Origin: Morella rubra
Taxonomy: Eukaryota; Streptophyta; Magnoliopsida; Fagales; Myricaceae
DNA: 64,000 nucleotides
Direction of reading: 5' to 3'
Assembly (NCBI GenBank): GCA_003952965.2
Contig: CM025852.1
Span: 11,652,353 to 11,716,352, forward strand
The first letter of the stretch is position 1. The number at the start of each line of letters is the position of its first letter. Positions 25,640 to 36,727 of this stretch are shown piece after piece. The notes below the pieces were generated by a model that saw only the letters and a program-made list of their open reading frames with translations, did no database searches and was not told the DNA's origin. Made by a program: the position numbers and the translations under genes.

Positions 25640-26010
25640 ATCACATGCAAATGACACTTGCAAGCTTTTTCGTCCAAATTGACAGCAATCTTGACGTTGG
25701 GGTGCAATTTGTAAGTAGGTGGTAGTTGGGGTGTGAAATGTCACCAAATTGATAATATAGCGTACAAAGTGCCAGTGTCCCAATACTTGGGGGCCAAAAA
25801 ATGTATTTTTTTTCCCAATGAGTAAAAAGACATAAAATGTCAGCATGAGTCACGTGCACGCTTTACCGTCCAAAATGACGAAAATCTTGACGTAATGTGT
25901 AACCATGCAAGTAGGTGGTAATTCGAGGGGCGAAATGTCGCCAAATTTGTAATATATGATGCAAAGTGGTACTCCAATAGTTGGGGGGTAAAAATTGTTT
26001 TTTTTTTCAA
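25640..26010 (+). repeat. Two-unit diverged tandem repeat, about 215-base period
   Basis: Unit 1 (about 25640-25815) and unit 2 (about 25855-26010) share in order GCTTT..CGTCCAAA, AATCTTGACGT, AAGTAGGTGGTA, GAAATGTC.CCAAATT, GTAATAT or ATAATAT, CAAAGTG and TTGGGGG, followed by a T run. The G-rich AAATGTC.CCAAAT and GTACAAAGTG words resemble the terminal repeats of Mutator-like foldback elements. No coding. Confidence 0.5.
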
Positions 26011-26036
26011 TATTATTAGTTATATATAAAGCAAAT

Positions 26037-26560
26037 ACTGTTACAAGACAATATGCAATTGAAACAACCAAGTGCTCAAAGTAAGAGAGATAGGCTGAAG
26101 AGAAACGAACTAGAACCTTGAGGATTTTCTCTTAAGTGTCCCTTTAATGACGGACAAGACTATTACCCAGCTTAGAGATATCCTATCTACCTTTAGTGAA
26201 CAACCCTCATCAAAATCTTCTACAGTGACCACACTCTCTTACAAACGAGATTGAATTAAGAATGCAAGGATAATACTCTCACAAAGAGTGGATGAATACA
26301 ATGAAAGCACTATCTCACAAACTCATTCAATAGCATGGCTTGATTGCGAAGGTTTAAGAGAATATGGGAAAATTAGAATTCTCGACTTTGGTAGGAGTTT
26401 TTGATTGATAATAAAACATTCAGCAAACTCAAAAATATCTAGAGAGGTTTCCTTTAAAGACCTTTTTTCAAAAATAGTCGTTATTCAATTTTTTAAAAAG
26501 TTTCACGTTATATACCGATCAGATCAGTACGCGTATCAGTGCATGATTAAATCAAGGCAC
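26037..26560 (+). repeat. Dispersed repeat family, copy 3 (partial)
   Basis: Shares CAATATGCAAT, AAAGTAAGAGAGA, an ACCTTGAGGATTTTCTC phrase and GAGTGGATGAATACAATGAAA with copies 1 and 2, but lacks the left end and is more diverged. It ends some 380 bases beyond the 3' end of the UPF0114 coding region on its downstream side. Confidence 0.35.
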
Positions 26561-26942
26561 GACATTTTTATCTCTTAAAACACCTTTTGAGGTGAGATCA
26601 AAAATCTGATGGATGCTTGTTTGTAAGGCGATTGATCATCCAGTAGAACCCAATCAAAAATTAGAAGTAGTTGACGACAGTCAATTCCTAGTCGTCCAGA
26701 TATTGATCAGATCATGCAGTCCGCGTAGTGAGTCAAGTTCAGTTTATGAGACATTTGGTTGTTTCAAGTTATCAAATTCAGAAGTATCTCAAGACAGCTA
26801 GAGCACATATAAGCAGGAGCAAACACATTCGAGGAGGTTTTCAGCTCCATCATATCATAAGGCTGAGTTTTCAACTTACAGTATATATATATATATACAC
26901 AGAGACCAACATTCCATAAGCTATTTTCTCAACATATCTCTC

Positions 26943-29900
26943 TCAGTCCGGCTCTTGGAGTTTTGACAGTAGAAACAAGGAACCAGAGGAAAGGAGGACA
27001 GAAGCCGAAAAGCAAAGCAAATCCACAGGAGTGTGTATAATTGCCTTTTTACTCTTGTCAAACAACCCGATTATAAGCAGCATCACTATAACATGCCCCA
27101 CCTTCGTCTTCAGCTCATTCACGGTTTTAACATCTAACCATTTAGGTCGTTCCTGGAAATGAAGAGCATATTATGTTATGTTGGTAAGAAAGTTCTATTA
27201 AAAAGGAAAAAGACGTAATAATAAAGCATGAGACTCCTTAACCCCTGACGCTTATGGCATCCTGCATCCTACTCCATTGGTTTAGAATATGTTAAACCTC
27301 CCCTTAAAAGGAGAGACCAAAAATCTGACAGAAAACACCCTAAAGTGCACACTCTCACATACCAAAGGGATAGATAGAACGGTTATCTCAAAGTTCTCTT
27401 GCATGCCATAAAGTAAGACAACCAATTCAATCTAATCAAGGCCAAGACAAACTTACAACCTTGCTTAACTGTTGACAAAATACAAGAGGAATTAACAAAT
27501 TTAGGGCTGTCCTAGTGACAATAAGTGGCTCAATCCACACCCTGCAGTCTAGAGACAAGCCCCAGAATATTGAAGTCGAACTTTATCTGGTCCTAATCAA
27601 AATTCTATTAGTACTGAATTGATAAAGGGAAAAACACACATATATGACTCTCTGACCAGTGCTGCAAACAAAGAAATTACAGAAAAGAAATATTCGCTGA
27701 CATCTTGCTAGAATTTCAGCAAGCATACCCACATACATTCTAGGGGGCATTCGTTTGCCAAAATTTCGGAGAATATTCCCAAAATTTTGAAAATCTTTAC
27801 TTTATTGATATTTATTGAGTTTGTGAAAAGAGTATGTATGTATAAAAGTTAAAAATTTTGGTGTGTTTGTTTTGCTGGAAATTTCCATACCCCAAATTTT
27901 GGGAAAAAGAACACCACCATATGTACAAGGATTTAAAGACCATCCTCTAGGTCCAAGACCAGACATAAGTTAGTAAACATGCAAATTGTGTGCGTACTTA
28001 ATTTTTAAACTGCTTTTATTAATAACATTACTATTTTTAAGTGTTTGGAGAGAAAGGGGGGGGAAGGCGGAATCAGACCTATTATTGCCAATGGTGAACT
28101 GTGAAGGTGATACTCAGAAGGACAAAACAGTTATGAAATTGAATATGAGGAAAAAAAGTTGGTTTAATTCGTCAATAAATGTAGATTGTTTATAAGTGTA
28201 ATTGCTACGTGAAGTTGTTGAAGTGTAGGCATGAAGTAGTAGATATAATCACACCCTTGAATTTCAAATTCTCAAATGCTTGATTTCTCAAAAATAATTT
28301 TCAAACTACAATGAAAACAGTATTGCTAGCCTTTCTTTGGAAGCCCCCTTTTATGCGTCGTATGGGCTATTGGAATAGAAATGCTTTACAATGCATGCTA
28401 TGAGAAGATAATGTTGAAGCTAGAAAATGTCCATACCGAAAAGGTTATGATCATAGGGAGAATTAAAACTAATGAATGTATTCAAATTAATGTCTTGAAA
28501 TGTTATTCGCTGTAAGGTATATGTGCGACAATAACTGGCTAAAGTGAATATGCAAACATCCTTATGGTCCATGAGCACTGCTTCACTTAAGTGCACCAAC
28601 TAGAGACGAAGCTAGGATTAGGGAGGCACCAACTTCATTAAAATATAATTTGCAGGGGCCAAACTATTAACAATACAAAAAAAATAATGGTAAAATTTAA
28701 TTTTAATGGCCAAACAAAAAAAATCAGGGAACCTGCGAGATGTTAATTTTGTAAAATTTAATTTTCCTTGCAGTGTTTGAATGATGAGATCTTAGTGTGG
28801 ACGTCTACAGAACATGTTAATTAGAAAGAGAGTTTTCGACGACATATATATAAGAGCTTAAAAATGGTAGACTTTTACTTTGGTTGTTATGTTTCTTTCA
28901 TGACAAGGTTTTATTACGAGAAGTTTTTCTTTACAGTATTTAATGACATGAGTATATTTTTATCTTGTTTTAACCAAGTTTTGTCGTGAGAATCTCACTC
29001 CCAACTATTCCAGAGAGAGGCATTACCCTCTCTCTAGAATCCTCCTCCCTTCCCTGGTCTTGCACCCTAGTGGCCAACCAACCAATAAAACCCCATGTTT
29101 GGCACTTTTTAGGGTGTTTTTCCGGCCGATTTGGAGGCTAGATCCTAGCGTCTATGGTAATTTCTTGTGGACACAATCGGCTTAGTGGGTTTCTACATCA
29201 ACGGGCGTCCCTTTTTGTCCCAGACCGGAGCAGACCAGCCAGCTCGTGGTAGCTCATGCACGCCCACACGTGTGCGTGGATCTCATGCACCCGGCCTCTC
29301 TCTCTCCCAAATTGAGTTCTGCTCCACTCCACTGGTGTCCACGTCTTCACGCGCACATGCATCTCACACGCATTGTTGTTTTCCCCTTGTGCCAACCCCT
29401 CTCAACCACCTGTTGCTTTTGCTGCCTCCCTCTACCGTCGTCTTTCCTTTTCTGCTGGTTGAATCAGCTTGCTACCCTTTGTTGATTATCTGCCCTTTAT
29501 GGGTATCTAAATAGCCTTTTGATCCCTTTGCTCGTTGGCCCATCGCCTCTACGGAGGGTCTAACTAGCCTTTTAGAACATATAACTGAGGTCTTTGAACC
29601 TATTTGAATGTTAATGAATGCGCTGCTATGATAAATTTTTTTAAAAAAAAAAGCCAAGCTTTGACATAATTTGTCAAATTTTGAAATCTTTGTGCCTCTA
29701 CTTGATCATAACTTCTAACCCTAATGGGAAAGAATTGTCACACCAGCTGTCCCAACACCTTAACCTATCTCGAATCTTCCCTCTTTGTGTCCTCATTTCC
29801 CCTGAACACCTCTTTTCTTCCTTAACCCTCCTTCAACTGGTCGTGTAACAGCATGTAACGTGGGTGATCAGCAGCAATTGCATTCTGACGCAGTTCACTT

Positions 29901-32900
29901 CTCTAAGCATTTTCCTTTATGTTCTATTTTCCCTTTATGTAAGCACGCATATACCGTATGACCAAGCTTTTAACAAAATCACAAGTTACATGAGGCATCT
30001 GGAGGCCTGACCCCCTCCTCAAAAATCAAACCAAGTCGTTCCCCATTTTATGCATTCCTTCCAAAGGAAACGTAAAGCAGTAAAACTTTGGAGAATGACC
30101 AATCAACTGTTCCATATCATCAACCTAATCAAAGATGGCTTATGATGCACTCACACAAGACAAACGAGAAAGCAAAAGAGATTTCCAGACACTGTAGTTG
30201 TTCAGTTTCAGAAAGAAGTCTAACTGACCTTTAGAGGGAATAAGCCAAAGAGATTGGATCTGTATGGAAGTTTTTCCTTTGCTAGTGATTTTGAACTGTC
30301 AAGAGTGCTGACAAAGAGCTCATAGAGACCCATTCCAAAAACCAGCATCACAGTTCCCAAAAGATAGACATCTGTGCATGCAAAAGGAGTGATTAATGAC
30401 CTCAGCCAACTGAGAGTGAGCCTCCGTTGTCTTAAGTATGTTGTGACATTAAGTATGTTGTCTTCTTTTTTTTTTTTTTCACTTACATGCACATATAAAA
30501 TTAAAATGAGCCTCCGTAGTGAGTAGTGATGTGAACAACACCATACCCAAAAAAAAAAATTTAGCTTAATCAGCATCAAACCATCTCTACTCCCAATAGA
30601 AGGTCAGCAATTTATAGAAATCTTGTAAAAATTTCGTCCAACTCAGCCGAAAAAAAAAAAAACCCTCTATGTTACATCACTTCTTTGCACAAAGAATACA
30701 TTGATGATTTGTTCTCTTTGCGGAAGTTCAAAACTTGTCCAGAATACATGCTTAACATTCATTCCACATAACAGTCCGATAGGAGTCCTATCTAACCCAA
30801 TAGAGAATGGCACCAATTAGATTCATGCCAAACTTTCTAAATTTCTCACTTAGTCAAAAAAAACCCCACAGTGTTACCAAGCTGTAGAAAGTTATCCCCG
30901 TCCTAAACAGCAGTTCAGAAAGTTCAGAAAAAGAGTATGTGTCATATCACTTCTCCTCTGTAAAAATACATTCATCACTAGAACTCCTCGCAGAAATACA
31001 TTCCAGAATACATGTATAATATGCTTTTCAGATAACCTTTTTCAGGAGAAAACAGTCCTATAAGAGTCCCATCTAACACAACGGAGAGTGACACTGATGA
31101 GATACATGCCAAAATCCTATCCACTATATTTCAAACCCCATCTTCAATGGACTCAAAAAAGAAGCAATATCCAATTTGTAAAAGATTATAGTGACCCCAA
31201 TCTAAGTATCAAGAGATTTATTCCCATCAATAATCCAGTATTCTGAACAGTGGTACTATGGCTTCAAGGTAACATTTTCTCTATTTTAAGCCCTATGGTT
31301 TAACAGGAATATATCACTAGCATCTTTGACATCAACCAGACAACCTTTTAGGTTGTCACACCAACAAATTATTTTCTAAAAGCAAACCTTTGTTGAAAAC
31401 CCACCATCTCTCTCAACCCTTAAAAAGATTATAACCTCTACATAATCAGGGCCTATAGAACCCCCTTAGTCTCTGTCATCTTCATAACATTTGCATTCCT
31501 TCCCCCACCTATCAATAAAAAAACTACCTTATGCAAGAACTTTTATAAAAAGAAAAAAATAAAGCAAAAGAAAACCCATTTCAAAGGAATATAATATTTT
31601 TCTCCAATTCCGGCTCCACTGTTGTCACAGTAAAGAAGGGAACAATTTCGTAGCATTAATGAATATGTATTCAGCACACCTCGTTGAAAATTTGGCAAAT
31701 CTGCATGTAAGCACCACTAATCTATGTCTACATTTTTTTGTGGAAGTATCAAGTAATTACTCGTCAGTCAAAAGTCTAGAAGCTCTGTCCTTGGCTATAT
31801 ATGCTCTGCTCCACCATGTGTTCTGTCACACCAAAGACAGAAATAACTTTGTTGCAATAAGGAATATGTGTCCACCAGAAGTCATTGACATTCTGGTACA
31901 TTTACTATTAAGCACCACTTATCCATGCTTACACTTAACCAGATAGGTTTCACAATTAATTCGTAGTTTTACTGGATATGAGAACACAGGGAAAGACACA
32001 AATAGAGAGAGAGAGAGAGATAGATCAGAGTACCATATTCCAGGTAAAAATAACTCCATTTCACAAATATTGGCTAATTTATGTCTCAAGAGGTATTGAG
32101 CTCAGACTCCAGCCAGTCCCCTATTAAGGGAGGAGGTACCAAATTGAGCTGGAGCTCATTGACCTCTTAGACGGTCTGTCCGTGTAACACACAAGCTATG
32201 GATTTCTCTCAATTATCTTTTATTCTTTCCTTATTGGAAGCTCTATTTCACACTTCTGCATTAATAAGGAGGCAAAAAGAGTAGAGATATCAAGCACTAT
32301 TTTGCATCTCCCTATCAATAGACGTCATTCATTTTAGGTCAAACAAGCAAGAGCGTCTTTAGTTTCACATGGACAGATCACATAATGATCATTGCTTCGA
32401 GGCAAATTATCAACCATATTCCAATCCAGCGCATGAAAGTAATCTGCCAAAAGACTCTCAACAATGCTACAATCAGACAATAAGCTTTCAGTGTAGGAAA
32501 CATTCTTACCCAAAAGATACATTCGGGTAGGAATTCAATTTTAAAAATATATATTCTAGAAACATTCTTACTGAAAAGCACTAATGACATACCAATTACT
32601 ATGCTTTTTTTTTCCCTTCCTTTTTAGGGTAACAAAGAGAACATTATCCTGAAACAAGGTTGTTATTTTACTAGTGATGTTAGATGATGTAATCTTATTT
32701 GTAACTTGACCAATATTAGTGTCATCTACTCAACAAAACTAAACTAGTTTTCTCATAACAGAGGGCTACATATTTGGTTGTCTATAACATATAGATTCTA
32801 TATTTTATGAGATGATCAAGAAACCCAACAGGAGCATGAATACCAATAATAGGTCATAAATGCTCACCTAGAGCCTCGACCAGCAAAAAAATCACTTTTC

Positions 32901-35093
32901 CTTGATTTACAAAGTACTCCAGATAAGATGACACAACATAGGTGCAGCCCTGCACGTCAAACCATGTGATGTATATGGCTTTATGAAAGCACAGAAGCAA
33001 ACACGCAAACACAACCCATACAGTTCAAAACAATTTATTGGAATAAGAACGGGAAATCATACTTTACACCCCAAACAATCACTAGTTTTGCAATGTGCAC
33101 CCGAAACGAACAATTCTACCACATTATAACCAATCTACCAAAAGTTTTCAATATGCACCACTGGTTAAGATCTATCATTAAAACTGTCATAGATTTTAAC
33201 GGCCAGATCTTAACAGGGGTATACATGAAACCTATTAATATTTTGGGGAACGCAAAGTGTCAAAGTTGATAATTTGGGGCATATTGCAAAAGAAGTGACA
33301 GCTTGTGGGTACAAAATATAATTATCAAGAATTTTTGGTATATATACAACATATAGTATTGAACTAAAATTAAGGCGCAAGACATCCACATGTAGTATTA
33401 GAAAAATATATCGTCCATGACCGCCAAACGGCAATAAAAAAATTATCACAATCACTCGCTATTATTCAAGAGATTGTTCATACTGATGCATCCATCTTTC
33501 TACATGGTAACAAGAAAGAAGATTTGTATCTCTTCATTATCCTTTAATAACAATATAGTCAGATTCCTCCATCTGAGATCCAAAAATATCATTTAATTAG
33601 CTACTCTATCTGTTCAAGCAAGATGTTCAGTTGATACTACATCTGACAACTTCACCAAAAACATTTTACTTGATCAGATACTATCAGTTAATAGCTTGCC
33701 CATGATTCAATATGCAATGGTTTAGCCTTCAAACCAATATCTTAGACTTGTAGGTCAAATTCACCTTAGAAGCATAGAAGAAAGCAATATTTATGAACTA
33801 CAGAGACAACTTAATTCATTGATATGATCGAACACTAAACCTGATAGTATCAACCAACTCATGAATTAGATTTCTATCTTCATGGTTTATTTGAATGGAA
33901 ATTCAACAGTACTAGTGCATAGTTTCCTAGCTTTTTCCATATGTTGCATCGATATACACATTATTGTGAGAAATGGGCTAGAGTTCCACTCGTTTAAGTG
34001 AAAGATAAGGGAAAGTCAATTTCCAATTAAATCTACTCAATACACCAATGAGAAAACTGAATCCACCAATCAGAAAGAGTGACTTACTTCAAGTGGGATT
34101 AACAAAAATACATAGAAGAAGGATATGACATATACAGAGCTAATGGATGGAAAGGCAAAATGAAATGCATATAGCTGCGATTGTTAACTTCATTGCAGTT
34201 AAAGTTTGGTTTAGTGGACCTGCGCTCTATAAAGTCTTTGAAAGATAAGCACAAATGGCGTTGCCATACTCAAAGGTAATGGCTAGCAGGCAATATAGGT
34301 TATCAGCAGTGCAATTAGAATTGCCACATTTTTACAAACTCGGTTTTCCTGCATTGTTTATCAGCCAAACGTGATACTCGAAGGAATTCAAAAAGATGGG
34401 ACTCCAACATTATCTGTGCAAAGCCAAATTCGGCAGCACCAAAACCCTAAAGGGAAGCTTGTCTAAAAAGATGTTTAATGGGGCAAAGAGATTCGTAGGT
34501 TCAGAGATGGACTAAAATAAATAGAATCCATTTTCATTTGAGCATAACTATATATCTAAGGGGGAGCACATATAGATAACTAAGATATAAATGTATATTT
34601 CTCACCAAAGAAGCAAGCCCGAAAAGACCGATACCTTGATAAAACATAAAAGGGATCCCACCAAAGACCCCATGACTCCCAGAATTGCCATGAAACGACA
34701 TCGAAAAATAGCCTACATGCATATCCAACAGGAAATGATATGCTTAAAAACTTCTCCAATAAAAGTAAGGCTATGTTTTATTTCAAAGAACCATGTTTAA
34801 TTCAAAGTAATATGCTAAACCTTTTCAATAGTCTCCTCTATAGCTTCCGACATCCCAGTCCCCTGCGTATTGCAAAACATGCTGGAGTCGGATTCTACAT
34901 CCGATTCCATCACCGGTGATGAAGACTGTCCAAAGCCGGTGGTCTTAGTCACTGGAAATCTTACATTATGTGGCCTACTCCCAGAGAATCTTCTCCGGTT
35001 CAGGGTAAATTTTGAAGTTTGGGTGAAGACTGGAGGAATCGGTGTAGGTGGCGTTCTGACAGGGTTTACGACGAACGGTGGCGATGGTTTCAT
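26943..35093 (-). CDS. UPF0114 family membrane protein, five exons
   Basis: Exons on the minus strand: 34821-35093, 34635-34712, 32868-32949, 30229-30371 and 26943-27152. Frames join without a break and all four introns (108, 1685, 2496 and 3076 bases) are GT-AG. The product is 261 residues. The first exon gives a Pro/Ser/Thr/Arg-rich N-terminus, possibly an organelle-targeting peptide. The conserved domain follows: IEETIEKAIFRCRFM, GVMGSLVGSLLCFIKGC, LLVEALDVYLLGTVMLVFGM, GLYELFV, PYRSNLFGLFPLKERPKWL, then ELKTKVGHVIVMLLIIGLFD. About four hydrophobic helices are visible. Plant UPF0114 members have this layout and length. Molecular function is unknown for the family; an anion-channel-like or transport role has been suggested but cannot be judged here. 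Nothing looks broken, and the last residues LSKLQEPD precede TGA. Confidence 0.9.
27153..30228 (-). other. Fourth intron of the UPF0114 gene
   Basis: A 3076-base intron (donor GTCAGT, acceptor TTTCCAG). It is AT-rich with one CT-rich, less AT-rich island near 29030-29480 that opens several overlapping 65-115 codon frames on both strands. None is recognisable and they are not called. A small inverted pair around CCAAAATTT/AAATTTTGG words at 27750-27905 may be a MITE relic. Confidence 0.6.
33048..33310. mobile_element. Small foldback element in intron 2 of the UPF0114 gene
   Basis: The left side reads ATACTTTACACCCCAAACAA, then TTTTGCAATGTGCACCC; the right side carries the reverse sense GGGGCATATTGCAAAA and GTGGGTACAAAATATA. 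In the middle, TTAAGATCTATCATTAAAAC faces GTCATAGATTTTAACGGCCAGATCTTAA, a second inverted pair. Decayed, non-coding, similar in style to the Mutator-like foldbacks elsewhere in the window. Confidence 0.45.
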
Positions 35094-35122
35094 GGTTGGC
35101 GGGAAGGGAACGGTTGTGGCAT
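35090..35122 (-). promoter_or_regulatory. Upstream ORF overlapping the UPF0114 start
   Basis: On the minus strand an ATG at 35122 opens a ten-codon frame (MPQPFPSRQP) whose TGA stop overlaps the main ATG as ATGA (35093-35090). The same frame extends farther upstream with other ATGs. If the transcript starts upstream of 35122, this overlap could allow termination-reinitiation or dampen translation. The transcript start is not known from sequence. Confidence 0.4.
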
Positions 35123-36727
35123 GGAAGAAGTGGACCCTCTATCAGTCATGAGGAATACGTTGCCGGCAAGGACAAGCAGTGACTGTACGCGTGCGGTCGC
35201 ATGCTTGTGTGCGAGTGACTGAGAGCGAAAGAGGAAAGAGAGAGGGAGAACTCGGACGTCGTTGCGGTGCATTTCTGCATCTTGAAAATGAAACTCCAGC
35301 CACATAAAATGCAGAGCAAGACACTTGTGTGGAGTTCCCAGTCCCACGAGAACAATGAATATCTTTTTTTAAACCTTTCATCCAATTAAATGGGATTATT
35401 ACATCATTGGTATGCATTCTGACTATGCTTGATCAGTTGATTTTATAGAGGCTGGACTCTTTTAAGAAGATGCTGATAGTCTACTGTGGCCATTATTCGC
35501 ATGTCAAAAATTCTTTTAGTTGGTTGAAATTTTTTTGGATGGGCAAAAATCTTTTTATGAGAGTTATAGCGGTTTTTTGTAAGAAGGTGTTGAATTCTAA
35601 AAAGTCTAGGCAGTGAAAAATGTGTTGGAGTCTGAAAATTGTGAAAAGGTGGTTGTAAAAAAAAAATCAAAAATTTTCTTCGGCTTAAGAGAATTTTTGG
35701 AGTTTTAACTTTCTTTATAGAATTTTTGTAAAAAGTTGATAGAAAGTTTGACGTTGTTTGGGAGATAATTGGAGTAAAAGTAGTACAAGAAAAGTTGAAA
35801 GGTTTTTTTTTATGATTGAATTGTATTGAAAAATATGAAAAAGTGTAGTTATTGGATGTGTATAAGTTTTTACATTTTGTTGTTTATCTTAGAACTTCTC
35901 TATAAAACGGAAGTCTCAAATAAAACAGATAATAGCTAGAAATTTTAACATGGTGTTTGAGTGATAAAATTTTAAAGTGGTTAAAATTTAGTATATATAA
36001 AAAAGTAAAAATAATTAATAAAAATTAAATGAAAAAATAAAAAAAATTAAATAAATTTATGATAGAGAGAAATTATTTTATAATTTTTTTCAGATTTAGT
36101 CCAGAGTGAGAACGAGAAGTCAAAAAAGATCTCCTCTTCTGCTGTTACGAAAATCAGGATATGAGTTGAGGCCAACACCTGACAAAAACAAATATTTGGA
36201 TCTGCCTTCATTGGAAAGGTGAAAGACTTGATCCCCAAAGAAGGACGAATGGAAGCAGATGGTGAAAAAGTTCATCCAGGACCCACAGTTCAACAAAAGA
36301 GGAGGGAAAACGGCAGAACAAGAGTGGGAAATTGGAAGGCTCTTCTCCTGAAGAATGTTCGTAGAGTGGTGACTGGTGCCCCATCTCTAGTAGCATCTAA
36401 ATGTATTGGAACTACTAGTCGTACATCAATTTCTTCCAGGCTCTGATCGTTTTCATACTAAGGTCAGGGCAACGCTCGAATACGGCATCCATAATCAATA
36501 GTTATCATTTCAACCACAAACATAACAAGCCAAAATAACAATATCATTGCTTGAAAGTTTAAACCAAAACGTCATGATCCTTTTAGGAATCCCAAAGATT
36601 CACCATGAAACCCCCAAAACAAAAAAAACTAATTACAACAGAGTCAGAGACTTAGGATACAAGACGTTAGATTTCAGTAAACCACAGGTTTCAAGAAGCA
36701 CCAGCCACCCAGCTGCTCCTCAAATGT
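35123..36727 (-). other. Spacer: UPF0114 promoter and BI-1 3' untranslated region
   Basis: Both flanking genes run leftwards, so the right part (about 36400-36727) should hold the BI-1 3' untranslated region and the left part (35123-35400) the UPF0114 leader and promoter. The middle (35650-36060) is very AT-rich. No other gene was recognised; the frames at 35142-35417 and 36547-36936 are chance openings or overlap the BI-1 last exon on the other strand. Confidence 0.45.

Noticed and set aside
29167..29514. Overlapping 65-115 codon frames on both strands
   Set aside because: They lie inside the fourth intron of the UPF0114 gene in a less AT-rich island, which opens frames by chance, and none resembles a known protein.
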